NCBI RefSeq assembly: GCF_900129915.1
Contig: NZ_FQXH01000011.1
Span: 1-64,000 of the forward strand
Length of the DNA stretch: 64,000 bases
DNA from: Tepidibacter thalassicus DSM 15285
GTDB taxonomy: Bacteria > Bacillota > Clostridia > Peptostreptococcales > Peptostreptococcaceae
Direction of reading: 5' to 3'
The notes under the pieces are model-generated. The model searched no databases, had not been told where the DNA came from, and worked only from the letters and a program-made list of their open reading frames with translations. The position numbers and the translations under genes were made by a program. The first letter of the stretch is position 1. Each line of letters starts with the position of its first letter. Shown here piece by piece: positions 30,164 to 39,765 of this stretch.

Positions 30164-31183
30164 CTACTTTATAAAATCGACAAACGCAGTCATTCCTGGT
30201 CTTAACAAACCTTCCTCATTTTCTATTTTTATTTTTACTCCATAAGATACAATATCGTAATTACCATTATCATTAGTCGCTTTTTTAACTGCAAAATCAG
30301 GTTTTCTATTAACCCTTACAACCTTTCCTTTGAATACCTTATCTTTAAAAGCAGGAACTGTTATTTTAGCCTCTTGACCTTCATAAACTTCATTTAATTT
30401 AGTTTCATCTACATTTACTTCTATCCATATATTATTAAGATCTGAAACTGTAGCTATGCTCATACCAGTAGACACTAACTCTCCCTTATCAACATTTATA
30501 AGCGTTACCGTTCCATTTATAGGAGATTTAATAAAAGTATCTTGTATATAAGCATTTACTTCTTCAAGGCCAGCTTTTGCCTGTTCATATTTACCCCTTG
30601 CAGCTTCAGCCATATTCATTGCAGAAGCAACTAAAGCCTGTGCACCTGATATATCTTCACTTCTCGCCCCTTCTTTTGCCATATTAAGTTTTTCTTTTGC
30701 TATATCAAGCTGTGCTTTCACTTCATCTCTTTTTTGAGCAGAAACAGCTCCTTTTTCATAAAGCTTTTCTACTCTATCATAAGTTTTTGCCATAAGATCA
30801 TAATAAGCCTGAGCTTGAGCTATCTCTTGAGTTCTTGCTCCATTTTGAGCTTTTGTCAACTGAGAATTAGCAGCATTTACTTGAGATTGAGCAGCTTCAT
30901 ATTGAGCTTTAGCAGCACTAACTAGAGCTTCCATTTGCTCTTTTTTAGCCTTTAACTCTTTTGAATCTATAACAGCAATTACATCTCCCTCTTTAATTTC
31001 CTGTCCTTCTTCAAATTTTATTTCTCCTATCTTTCCTGGTATCTTAGAATTTATATCTACTTCTTGTGCTTCTATAACCCCTTGAAACTTTTCATCTTTT
31101 TTTACATCTTCAGTTGAAGAACATCCAAACAACAACAAACTAATTGACAGTAAAAAAATAAAAATAATACTTTTACTTTTCAT
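30164..31183 (-). CDS. HlyD-type membrane-fusion lipoprotein
   Basis: This 339-residue periplasmic-type adaptor has a lipoprotein signal (LLLFGC, lipidation near Cys21), a split lipoyl/biotinyl domain (about 45-75 and 215-245, IKSPINGTVTLINVDKGE), a long coiled-coil hairpin (about 75-210) and a beta-barrel domain at the C-terminus. It would link the ABC-2 permeases to the TolC-like protein. In a monoderm the hairpin would reach into the wall zone. It is the first gene of the operon. Confidence 0.9.
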   Translation of the reverse strand: MKSKSIIFIFLLSISLLLFGCSSTEDVKKDEKFQGVIEAQEVDINSKIPGKIGEIKFEEGQEIKEGDVIAVIDSKELKAKKEQMEALVSAAKAQYEAAQSQVNAANSQLTKAQNGARTQEIAQAQAYYDLMAKTYDRVEKLYEKGAVSAQKRDEVKAQLDIAKEKLNMAKEGARSEDISGAQALVASAMNMAEAARGKYEQAKAGLEEVNAYIQDTFIKSPINGTVTLINVDKGELVSTGMSIATVSDLNNIWIEVNVDETKLNEVYEGQEAKITVPAFKDKVFKGKVVRVNRKPDFAVKKATNDNGNYDIVSYGVKIKIENEEGLLRPGMTAFVDFIK

Positions 31184-31204
31184 ACTACAACCCCTCCTAT
31201 ATAG

Positions 31205-31236
31205 TTAATATATTTATTATTTAGTTTATATGTTAA
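31205..31236 (-). promoter_or_regulatory. Candidate MarR operator at efflux operon 1
   Basis: TTAATATAT (31205-31213) and ATATGTTAA (31228-31236) form a near-perfect inverted repeat upstream of the HlyD gene, over the region where a -10 (TATAAA-like) would lie. The assignment to MarR is inference. Confidence 0.35.
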
Positions 31237-31284
31237 TTATATTACCTTGAATAAATTTTGTAAATAGAATTTTTGCAAAAAATA

Positions 31285-31307
31285 AGAGTGGATAAAATAT
31301 CCACTCT
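31285..31307 (-). terminator. Terminator after receiver gene
   Basis: AGAGTGGATA (31285-31294) pairs with TATCCACTCT (31298-31307); on the minus strand it is followed by TATTTTTTG. The receiver stop codon lies in the stem. Confidence 0.85.
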
Positions 31308-31659
31308 AAAACAGTACACTATCAACTTTTTCTTTTAACTCAAATATATCAAACGGTTTTTGAAGAATTCCCTCAATATTGAGTTCATATAACCTATTTA
31401 CCTTTTTAGGATCTGTAAAAGCAGTCAATATAAATACCTTTACTTCTTTATCGTATTTTCTAATATTTTCTAATATCTCAAGGCCATCCATATTTTTAAA
31501 TTTCATATCCAAAAGAACAACATCAACTCTATTCCCATTTACAATATCCAATGCTTTTTTTCCATCTTCAGCTAAATAAATCTCATAATCTCCCCTAAAC
31601 AAACTACTAAGAAGGGATCTAAGACCTGACTCATCATCCACAATAAGCATTTTTTTCAT
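31306..31659 (-). CDS. Stand-alone receiver domain protein
   Basis: This 117-residue CheY/Spo0F-like receiver has no output domain. The acidic pocket is Asp8-Asp9, the phosphorylation site is Asp51 (LLDMKF), and Thr79 and Lys101 complete the switch set. It is 17 bases downstream of an SLH protein gene and no histidine kinase is nearby, so its phosphodonor and target must be encoded elsewhere. Co-transcription with a surface protein is unusual. Confidence 0.9.
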   Translation of the reverse strand: MKKMLIVDDESGLRSLLSSLFRGDYEIYLAEDGKKALDIVNGNRVDVVLLDMKFKNMDGLEILENIRKYDKEVKVFILTAFTDPKKVNRLYELNIEGILQKPFDIFELKEKVDSVLF

Positions 31660-31676
31660 TCTATATCCCCCTAGTT

Positions 31677-33572
31677 TTAATGATTCTCAATTAACATAAT
31701 TGTCTTAGCTTCAATTGTCCCCAATTTATCTTCACCAACTACAGATATTATATCCCCTTCATCTAAATTAGATTCCCTTCTCTTATCTCCATCTGTATCC
31801 AAAATCGGAGTTACATCATCATCGTATTTAATGTATAAAGTTTTACCATCTGCACTGTTTTTAAGTTCTATTGTATCATTTTTTTCACTTATATCTATAA
31901 TTTCCCCCACAAACGTAGATAAATTAACCTTTTGATCTCCTTCTATTTTAGTTACTTCTCCACTTTCTAAAGTAAGTTTTATTTTATAATTTACTCTAAG
32001 GTCATAAAGACCAGCAACTTCATCATCTATCTCCACTTCAAATCCCGGCAATAACTTATAAGTTTTAAGTTTGTCATCCTCATCTAATATAGTTATTTCT
32101 GGAGTTGATGACATTTTAATTTCTTTTAATACCCCTTTAACAGTTTCTCTAACACTATCTGCTTCTATATCTTTAACTACATTGTATTCCCCTTCAAGTC
32201 TTACTTTATCTCCTACACGAAGATCAGATATTTCTGCTTTTTTATCATTTCTTTCTATATCAACATCTTTATCTATATCGAATTTATAAGTTTTATCATC
32301 ATCAACTATAGTTATTTCAGATTTTGATACTTTTTTTATTTTACCCCTTATTTTAAAATCTTTAGATATAGCTTCTATTTCCCTTACTATTCCATTTACT
32401 AATTTAATTTTCACTTTATCTTTTTTCTCTAATTTATATATACTAGACTTCTCACCATCTAATTCAACTTTAGTTAATCTATCTGTTTTATATTCTTCAT
32501 ACTTATCATCTATCTTAAATGTAACAGAATGATTTCCATTCGCATCAAATGAAGCACTTATAAAATACCCCTCTTTTTCTACTTCTATATCCTTTATTTT
32601 TACACTGTACACTTTTGAACCTGAAACAGTTAAAGAAACTTCTATCCCCTCTTTTAAATCAGAAATACTAGCACTTTTACTTCCCCATTTTATAGCTATA
32701 TCATTTTTATTATTAGTAAATACTAATTTTTTATCTCTAGAATCCTTTATAGTTATACTCAACTTATCCCCATAAGTTGTAACATCGTATATCTTTCCTT
32801 CTAACGAAGTTAAAACTTCTTCTTTTTTATCTTCATTATTCTTATTATCATTATCAGTTAAATCTGTATCTCCATCCTTATGTATCAATTTATATCCTAT
32901 AGATAACATCTTAGCCAGCTCTGCTCTAGTTACAGGATTATTAGGATTGAAATTTCCCCTATAATCACCTTTTCCATTTATTATACCTTTTTTAATAAGT
33001 ACATCTATATACGGTCTTGCACTCGCTGGTATCTTATTTGAATCCTTAAATCCTAAAACCACTACTTTACTCAATTCATCTTCAAAACCTAATCCCCTAG
33101 CAAGATATACTGCTATTTCCCATCTTAGAGCATTTTGAGATTTTCCATTTTTCAAAAATGCAGAAAGCAATCTTTCATTATTTAAAATGCCTTTTTCAAG
33201 CGCAAATACAATTTCTTCCTTTGCCCAATTTGCATGAGTTAATATACCATAGTTTTTTAAAGCTTTTTCATACTTTGATTTGTTTTTTTCATATGCTGAA
33301 TTTACATCTTTTGAGTCAAATAACCTAGTTATCATCACTATTGCTTCTATTCTAGATACAGACCTGTCGGGTTTAAAAGTAGCATCACCATATCCAGTTA
33401 TTATTTTCTTAGAAGCCATATCTTCTACATACTTTTTAGCCCAATGTTTATCTGTAACATCTGTAAACATCTGAGCTCCAAAAGAATACATTATACTCGT
33501 CAAAACCAAAAATACTATTACCAATATAGCAAGCGTACTTTTGACCCATCTTTTCACTCGTAACTTTTTCAT
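31677..33572 (-). CDS. SLH-domain surface protein with beta repeats
   Basis: This 631-residue exported protein (signal about 1-33) has three N-terminal SLH modules (about 35-85, 95-150 and 165-220; FTDVTDKHWAKKYVEDM, NFNPNNPVTRAELAKML) that anchor to secondary cell-wall polymer. A short acidic linker follows. Residues 250-631 are repeated small beta modules of DUF5666/OB-like look (GKIKKVSKSEITIVDDDKTY). The same module type is found in the protein at 60081-61694. Function unknown; ligand or wall binding is plausible. Confidence 0.85.
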   Translation of the reverse strand: MKKLRVKRWVKSTLAILVIVFLVLTSIMYSFGAQMFTDVTDKHWAKKYVEDMASKKIITGYGDATFKPDRSVSRIEAIVMITRLFDSKDVNSAYEKNKSKYEKALKNYGILTHANWAKEEIVFALEKGILNNERLLSAFLKNGKSQNALRWEIAVYLARGLGFEDELSKVVVLGFKDSNKIPASARPYIDVLIKKGIINGKGDYRGNFNPNNPVTRAELAKMLSIGYKLIHKDGDTDLTDNDNKNNEDKKEEVLTSLEGKIYDVTTYGDKLSITIKDSRDKKLVFTNNKNDIAIKWGSKSASISDLKEGIEVSLTVSGSKVYSVKIKDIEVEKEGYFISASFDANGNHSVTFKIDDKYEEYKTDRLTKVELDGEKSSIYKLEKKDKVKIKLVNGIVREIEAISKDFKIRGKIKKVSKSEITIVDDDKTYKFDIDKDVDIERNDKKAEISDLRVGDKVRLEGEYNVVKDIEADSVRETVKGVLKEIKMSSTPEITILDEDDKLKTYKLLPGFEVEIDDEVAGLYDLRVNYKIKLTLESGEVTKIEGDQKVNLSTFVGEIIDISEKNDTIELKNSADGKTLYIKYDDDVTPILDTDGDKRRESNLDEGDIISVVGEDKLGTIEAKTIMLIENH

Positions 33573-33673
33573 AACAACCCCCCATGTTAAAATATTTTTA
33601 AATTTTTTGTCGAATTTTATATATCATATATTACACAATTTAATTTTATCATATAATCAACTTTAATCCAAAC

Positions 33674-33714
33674 AAAAAAGTCCCTGTATCATTCATTAAT
33701 ACGGGACTTTTTTT
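33674..33714 (-). terminator. Terminator after efflux operon 2
   Basis: AAAAAAGTCCC with bulge and GTAT pairs with ATAC and GGGACTTTTTTT; on the minus strand it ends in a T-run 12 bases after the TolC-like gene. Confidence 0.82.
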
Positions 33715-33725
33715 GTTTAATAATA

Positions 33726-34847
33726 TTAATTCACACGACCTATATTTACAGCTTTATTATAATCAAGAACTGCTAAATTGTAATTTGATATTGCCGATGC
33801 TAAAGCTACATTTGCAGAGTATAATTGATTTGCAGATTGCTCTACCTCAAGCAAAGTTCCAACCCCAGCATTATAGGAAAGTTCTCTAAGCCTTAATCCT
33901 TCTTTTGCTTTTTCAACATTGGCCTTAGCCAATTCTATCTGTTTTTTTGCATTAATTACAGCATCGTATTTTGACTTAATATCAAATTCAACTGATTTTT
34001 TTAAATCATTTAAAAGACTTTCAATTTTGGCTAAATTTCTCTGTTTAGTTTTATATACATAAGTATTTTCTGTATATTTTATAGAATTTGTTTCAAAATC
34101 AAGTTTTACAATTTCATGATTATGATTCATCTGAATCATATCAAATCTCTGCTCATATGCTTTTTCTAAATCTTTATTCAAATTCACATCAAATTTCTGC
34201 TCATAAAAATTAGATGTAAGCTCAAGTTTTGTGTCCAATGGATAATTTAAAACCATATTCAATCTTCTATATGCATTTTCCAAATCTGTTTTCGCCTTTT
34301 CTACTTTTACAGTAGCTTCATTTAGCGATATATCAGCCATTATAAGGTCTGATTTTGAAGCAACCCCTAAATCTAACTTTTTCTTAACTTCATCTCTATT
34401 TCTTTTTACATTTTCTAAATTGTCTTTCGCTACTTTTAAATAATCTCTAGCTTGAAGTGCTGCATAATAAGAAGCTGTTACTTTATACTTCAAATCTTCT
34501 ATTTTATAATTCTTTTTTATTTTTTCTTCTTCAAGAGCATATTCAGCTGCTTTTGACATCATATTAGAATCCAATTGAAATCCCTCTACTGTTCCAAGAG
34601 AAAAACCTCTATCTTTTAAATCATCGTATTTTTTCTCACTGTATTTTGCCTTATCTAATTCTATTTCCTTTATCTCAATATCTAATTCACTTACTTTAAT
34701 ATCAGTAGAATTTTTTATAGCTTCATTTATTGCCTGATCTAGTGAAAGTTTTTTTATATTTTCTTTTCCTGAATTATCTGCATATGTCAGTATCGAAGTT
34801 AATAATGTCACAAATACAAGCAATATGCTAATTACTACCTTCCTCAC
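33726..34847 (-). CDS. TolC-family protein lacking barrel strands, second
   Basis: This 373-residue exported protein (signal about 1-23) has the two long helical repeats of the TolC family. It is well short of the 471-residue mature E. coli TolC. The barrel-strand positions are replaced by short turns, AKYSEKK (67-73) and YTENTYVYK (258-266), nearly the same motifs as in the other TolC-like protein here. GTG start 34845-34847 overlaps the RND gene by 20 bases. It is the outer component of the RND system. Confidence 0.83.
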   Translation of the reverse strand: MRKVVISILLVFVTLLTSILTYADNSGKENIKKLSLDQAINEAIKNSTDIKVSELDIEIKEIELDKAKYSEKKYDDLKDRGFSLGTVEGFQLDSNMMSKAAEYALEEEKIKKNYKIEDLKYKVTASYYAALQARDYLKVAKDNLENVKRNRDEVKKKLDLGVASKSDLIMADISLNEATVKVEKAKTDLENAYRRLNMVLNYPLDTKLELTSNFYEQKFDVNLNKDLEKAYEQRFDMIQMNHNHEIVKLDFETNSIKYTENTYVYKTKQRNLAKIESLLNDLKKSVEFDIKSKYDAVINAKKQIELAKANVEKAKEGLRLRELSYNAGVGTLLEVEQSANQLYSANVALASAISNYNLAVLDYNKAVNIGRVN

Positions 34848-37800
34848 TTAAACCACTCTCTTTCTTTTTTATAAATTTAGTTTTAAATCTTATAATCAAA
34901 TCATCAAATATAGTATACACAACAGGTATAAAAGCTAAAGTTAAAAGTGTAGAAAGTGTAAGCCCTCCTATAACCACAGTTGCCATTGGAGCTTGAGTTG
35001 ACGCTCCTTCTCCAATTCCAAGTGCTAAAGGCATAAGCCCAAGTACTGTCGTTAAAGTAGTCATAAGTATAGGTCTAAATCTAGTAAATCCAGCTTTGAT
35101 TATGGCTTCTTCTCTATCCATTCCACTTTCTCTCAATTGATTTATATAGTCAACTAAAACTATAGCATTATTTACAACTATACCCGAAAGCATTATTATC
35201 CCTATAAGCGCAGGTACAGACAATGCTCTTTTTGTTATAAATAATCCTATAAACCCTCCAGATAATGCAAAAGGAACTGAAAGCATTACTGTAAACGGAT
35301 GTATTAATGATTCAAATTGAGATGCAAGTACCATATATACTATTATTATGGATAATAGTAAAGCAAGCCCTAAACTCGAAAAAGCCTCCATCATATCTTC
35401 CTGCTGTCCTGTAAAATTATAACTATATCCAGATGGAAGATTATACTCCTCTAATTTTTTCTTTATATCATTAGTTACAGATTTTAAATCTCTTCCATAA
35501 AGCTGCGATCCCACTGTTACAGTTCTAGTTTGATTTATTCTCGTAATTTGAGTTGGCGAATTTCCATACTCTATATAAGCTATCTCTCCTAAAGGAACAG
35601 TTTTACCTATAGGAGATTTTATCAGTATTTGTTTCATATCTTCAATGGAATTTTTAACTGTATCATCAAGAGAAACATTTACATCTATTTCATCTCCATC
35701 AATTTTAAATGTCGTTGCTTTTGACCCATCTATTGAAGATTTAACAGTTCTTGCAACATCACTTGCAGTTATTCCGTAAAAAGAAGCTATTTTTCTATTT
35801 AAAATAATTCTCGCTTCTGGATCTCCTTCTTCTGTATCTGATGTAACTTCAGCTGTTCCAGGAACTGATTTTACTATATTTACAAAGTCATCACCTATTG
35901 TTTTAAGTGTCTTAAGATCATCTCCTTTTATTTCAATTTCAATTGCAGCTCTTGAAGGCCCTCCTCCTCTCATCGAAGATGCTTCTTCAACTGTTATTTT
36001 TGCTCCTGATATATTTTCGACCTTTTCTCTAATTTCATTTACTACATCTTCAGTAGATCTTTTTCTATCTTTTTGATCTACTAAAACTACACTTATCTCA
36101 GATTTATTAGATGCACTTCTTGAAAAACCTGAAGATCCTCCAACTTTAGAGAATACCTTATCTTTTTCAGGGATAGTATCAACTATTTTTTCAACTTCTC
36201 TTACTATTTTATCGCTATCCTCAAGAGTAGTTCCAAATGGAGTTTCTACTGTTATAGTGAACTTTCCTTCATCTTCTTTCGGGAAAAATTCCCCTCCAAC
36301 CAATCCAACAAGTGCTATTGAAGATACAAATATAGATATCGCTATAAATACCGTTGTCTTTCTATGTCTTAAAACAAAATCCAGTATTTTACCGTAAATA
36401 TCACTTAAAAATTCTATAAAATCACTAAATAAATCTAGTATTTTACCTAAAGAAAATCCTCTATGTCTTCTGTTTTTCACTTCCCCAACCTTTAATATCT
36501 TAGAACACATCATTGGAACTACAGTTATTGCTACAATTAAAGAGGCAAGCAGTGAAAATACTACAGCAAATGAAAGCTGTTTAAATACTATTGCTGTAAA
36601 TCCTTTAACAAACACTATAGGTAAAAACACTGCTATAGTCGTCATGGTTGAAGCAAATACGGCCATGGTAACTTCTTTTGCTCCTTCAATAGCCGATTCC
36701 ACTCTTGAAAGTCCTAATTCTCTATGTCTGTATATATTTTCAAGAACAACAATAGAGTTATCAACCAACATACCTATTCCAAGAGCAAGTCCACCAAGAG
36801 ATATCAAGTTAATTGTCAATCCTCCAAAATACATGAGCGCAAAAGTAGCTATAATAGATACCGGTATTGCAGTACCAACTATAAATGTAGATCTTATATT
36901 TCTTAAAAATAAGAAAAGTACAACTACTGCAAGTATTCCTCCTGTTATAGCACTGTTTGTAACATTACTTATAGATTTATTAATAAATTCTGATTGGTCA
37001 AATCCAACTACAATCTCTAAATTAGGATAATCTTTTCTTATTTTAGCTACTTCTTCAAGTACATTTTTTGCAACCTTAACAGTATTAGCAGCAGACTGCT
37101 TTGTTATAGAAATACCTATACTATTTTTACCATTAACTCTCGATAAACTGTCCTTTTCTTTATAAGAAAGAGTTACATTTGCTATATCAGAAAGTCTTAT
37201 TATATCTCCATTTTTAAGTACTAAAGGTATATCTTTTATCTCATCTAAATTTTTAAATTCGCCGACAGTTCTAACCAATAATTCTTTCTGTCCTTTATTT
37301 ACATTACCACCAGGTAAATTCAAATTTTCAGCTCTTAAAATATTCTGTATTTGACCTAAAGATAAGCCATATCCCTCTAACTTCTCTTTGTTTATATTTA
37401 TTTTAACTTCTTTTTCCTCTCCTCCTGATAAATCAACCGAAGCTACTCCTTCTATTCTCTCAAAACGAGATTGCAACTCATCTTCTACTAAAGACTGAAG
37501 TTTTCCAATCTCCATATTAGACGAAATACCGAGATTTATTATAGGTTCTGAATTTGGATCTATTTTAAGTACTATAGGAGTTGATGCATCTTCTGGGAGT
37601 ACCCCTTTTACCAAATCCACTTTTTCTCTCATTTCCAAAGTTGCAAAATCCATATCCGTACCATATTCAAATTCAACAACGACTATGGAATTCCCCTCTC
37701 TTGAATAAGAAGTAATATTTTTCAAATTGCTCACTGTTGCTACAGACTTTTCTATAGGTTTTGTTATTAAAGTTTCTATTTCTTCAGGTGCAACCCCACT

Positions 37801-37953
37801 GTAATTCACCGAAACTATAGCCACAGGGATTTCCATTTCTGGATAAAGATCTATTGGTAAAAGTGTTAGTGAAACCATCCCTATTAATATGGCTATAAAC
37901 ATAAACATGAGGGTTGTAACCGGTCTTTTAACTGATATTTTCGATATGTTCAT
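34828..37953 (-). CDS. RND efflux pump, HAE1-like
   Basis: This 1041-residue inner-membrane pump of the AcrB type (SwrC-like in Firmicutes) has 12 helices and two large extracytoplasmic loops (about 35-335 and 565-870). TM4 has LVDNSIVVLENI, with Asp398 at the place of AcrB Asp407 and Asn399 at that of Asp408. TM10 has VVNNAIVLVDYI, with Asn where AcrB has Lys940. It would export amphiphiles using ion flow. It lies between the adaptor gene and the TolC-like gene in the tetR operon. Confidence 0.93.
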   Translation of the reverse strand: MNISKISVKRPVTTLMFMFIAILIGMVSLTLLPIDLYPEMEIPVAIVSVNYSGVAPEEIETLITKPIEKSVATVSNLKNITSYSREGNSIVVVEFEYGTDMDFATLEMREKVDLVKGVLPEDASTPIVLKIDPNSEPIINLGISSNMEIGKLQSLVEDELQSRFERIEGVASVDLSGGEEKEVKININKEKLEGYGLSLGQIQNILRAENLNLPGGNVNKGQKELLVRTVGEFKNLDEIKDIPLVLKNGDIIRLSDIANVTLSYKEKDSLSRVNGKNSIGISITKQSAANTVKVAKNVLEEVAKIRKDYPNLEIVVGFDQSEFINKSISNVTNSAITGGILAVVVLFLFLRNIRSTFIVGTAIPVSIIATFALMYFGGLTINLISLGGLALGIGMLVDNSIVVLENIYRHRELGLSRVESAIEGAKEVTMAVFASTMTTIAVFLPIVFVKGFTAIVFKQLSFAVVFSLLASLIVAITVVPMMCSKILKVGEVKNRRHRGFSLGKILDLFSDFIEFLSDIYGKILDFVLRHRKTTVFIAISIFVSSIALVGLVGGEFFPKEDEGKFTITVETPFGTTLEDSDKIVREVEKIVDTIPEKDKVFSKVGGSSGFSRSASNKSEISVVLVDQKDRKRSTEDVVNEIREKVENISGAKITVEEASSMRGGGPSRAAIEIEIKGDDLKTLKTIGDDFVNIVKSVPGTAEVTSDTEEGDPEARIILNRKIASFYGITASDVARTVKSSIDGSKATTFKIDGDEIDVNVSLDDTVKNSIEDMKQILIKSPIGKTVPLGEIAYIEYGNSPTQITRINQTRTVTVGSQLYGRDLKSVTNDIKKKLEEYNLPSGYSYNFTGQQEDMMEAFSSLGLALLLSIIIVYMVLASQFESLIHPFTVMLSVPFALSGGFIGLFITKRALSVPALIGIIMLSGIVVNNAIVLVDYINQLRESGMDREEAIIKAGFTRFRPILMTTLTTVLGLMPLALGIGEGASTQAPMATVVIGGLTLSTLLTLAFIPVVYTIFDDLIIRFKTKFIKKKESGLSEEGSN

Positions 37954-37964
37954 AAAATCCTCCC

Positions 37965-39080
37965 CTATTTTATAATTTTAACTTTACTTCCCTCATCTAA
38001 GTAATTTTGTCCTTTTACAACTACAATATCTCCTTCTTTAATTCCATTTTTAATCTCTACATACTCTCCATTATCTACACCAAGTAATACATTTTTCATA
38101 TGTGCTTTATCTCCATTTACAGTAAACACTACATTATTTCCTTCTTTTACTATTACAGCTTCACTTGGCACTGTAATTACTTTTTCTTTTTTATCTGTAA
38201 TTATATTAACTTCTGCAAACATTCCAGGTTTTATCAGTTTATTTTTATTATCTATTTCTATTTTTATAGGATATGTCATTGATCCCTGTGAAGTAGCAGG
38301 AGAAAGAGCTGTAATTTTACCCTTAAAATTATCTTTACCTGCTGATTTTATAGAAATATCAACAACATCTCCTATTCTCACTTTATTTATAAGGTTTTCT
38401 GATATATCCGTTTCAATTACTACCCTATCTAAATTTGCAATAGAAACTGCAGGCATAGCACTTGATGCCATCTCTCCTTCATTGATATTTACAGAAGTAA
38501 TTACTCCCGATATAGGAGATGTAACTGTTGTATCATTGAGTTTTGATTTTGCATTTTCAAGTGCTACTTTTGCTTGTTCGACTTGTGCCTTTACAGCTTC
38601 TATATTTGTAGAAGAAGCTTGAAGCTCATACTGTTCAAACTGCTGTTTAGATATAGCTCCTTGTTCATACAATGATTTCATTCTCTCATAATTAACTTTT
38701 GCATTTTGTATTTGTTCTTCTCTCAGCTTTAAATTTGCAACTGCCATATTATAAGCTGCTTCAGCGTTTTTTACTGCATTTATCATATCTGTTTGATCAA
38801 GTGTAAAAAGCACATCCCCTTTATTTACAAATTTACCTATTTCCACATTGACTTTAGTAACCTTTCCCGGAATTTTAGGAACAACATTAGCTTCTTCTAT
38901 AGGAGTTACTTTTGCCGACAATGTAGTTTTAATGCTTATATCATTTTTCTCTACTTTTTTAGTTTCAACACTTACAACTTTTTCCCCACGCACTTTTACT
39001 TCCTTTTTCTTTTTACATCCTGCAAGAGGCATAGTAAAAATTAAAACAAGTACAAGTAATAAACTAAATCTCCTTTTCAT
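37965..39080 (-). CDS. RND membrane-fusion lipoprotein
   Basis: This 371-residue adaptor has a lipoprotein signal (MPLAGC), lipoyl halves around 70-100 and 185-215 (VTSPISGVITSVNINEGE), a coiled-coil hairpin at about 100-185, a beta-barrel and a membrane-proximal domain. The start is ATG 39080 (MKRRFSLLL) after GGAGGTTGAATGT; the longer frame begins upstream of the ribosome site. It pairs with the RND pump 11 bases downstream. Confidence 0.93.
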   Translation of the reverse strand: MKRRFSLLLVLVLIFTMPLAGCKKKKEVKVRGEKVVSVETKKVEKNDISIKTTLSAKVTPIEEANVVPKIPGKVTKVNVEIGKFVNKGDVLFTLDQTDMINAVKNAEAAYNMAVANLKLREEQIQNAKVNYERMKSLYEQGAISKQQFEQYELQASSTNIEAVKAQVEQAKVALENAKSKLNDTTVTSPISGVITSVNINEGEMASSAMPAVSIANLDRVVIETDISENLINKVRIGDVVDISIKSAGKDNFKGKITALSPATSQGSMTYPIKIEIDNKNKLIKPGMFAEVNIITDKKEKVITVPSEAVIVKEGNNVVFTVNGDKAHMKNVLLGVDNGEYVEIKNGIKEGDIVVVKGQNYLDEGSKVKIIK

Positions 39081-39095
39081 ACATTCAACCTCCAT

Positions 39096-39716
39096 CTACT
39101 TTTTCTTAATTCCATTGAAAAAAACATCTATCATAACATCTATTTCTTTTTCTATAGGAATAATATTATCTTTTTCCATTTCAGACCTTCTTTGAAAAAA
39201 TACTCCAAACATCATACCTCTAAAAATCCTTGAAATCAGTTTATAATCTATATTTTTGTATTCTTCTTTATTTATTTTTATCTGTTTAAATATATAATTT
39301 GACATTTGATATTCTTTTTCTCTAATTTTTTCAATATACATACTTTTTATGTCCTCATGAAACTGCATTTCATAATGAATAACCTTCATTATATTATAAT
39401 TTTTTTCAAACACTTTATATCTATCAAGTAATATTATCTTTAAAATTTCCTCTATAGATTTATCTTTATTTTCCCTTATAATTTTTTTTAATGATTCTAA
39501 ATTTGCAAATTCTTCAAACCGTTCTACATACTCGAGCATTACCCCTCTTAAAATATCTTTTTTTGTTTTGTAATACCTAAATATTGTACCTTCAGCTACT
39601 CCTGCTTCTTTTGATATTTCACTAGTAGTAGCTCCCGAAAATCCTTTCTCCGAAAACACCTTTAATGCTGCATTAAATATCTTCTCTTGTGTGTTTTTAG
39701 ATTTTTCACTTTTCAT
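39096..39716 (-). CDS. TetR-family regulator of the RND operon
   Basis: This 206-residue repressor has an N-terminal HTH (TTSEISKEAGVAEGTIFRYYKTKKDIL, shown here in part as TSEISKEAGVAEG) and a C-terminal ligand domain. It is the first gene of the efflux operon and is preceded by an operator-like palindrome, TGAGTACTCA, just after the -10. This predicts autorepression relieved by a pump substrate. Confidence 0.92.
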   Translation of the reverse strand: MKSEKSKNTQEKIFNAALKVFSEKGFSGATTSEISKEAGVAEGTIFRYYKTKKDILRGVMLEYVERFEEFANLESLKKIIRENKDKSIEEILKIILLDRYKVFEKNYNIMKVIHYEMQFHEDIKSMYIEKIREKEYQMSNYIFKQIKINKEEYKNIDYKLISRIFRGMMFGVFFQRRSEMEKDNIIPIEKEIDVMIDVFFNGIKKK

Positions 39717-39734
39717 AAAATCCTCCTTTCAAAA

Positions 39735-39750
39735 TTGAGTACTCACTCAT
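39735..39750 (-). promoter_or_regulatory. TetR operator candidate
   Basis: TGAGTACTCA (39736-39745) is a perfect palindrome extended by CTCAT on the right, giving overlapping TGAGT/ACTCA halves. It sits between the -10 and the ribosome site of tetR, the usual place for a TetR-family operator. Confidence 0.7.
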
Positions 39751-39765
39751 TTTTTTCACGCAATT

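Noticed and set aside
25924-34847. Diderm cell envelope inferred from TolC, RND and HlyD proteins
   Set aside because: The TolC homologues lack barrel strands, and no outer-membrane assembly or LPS genes are present, while SLH proteins are abundant.
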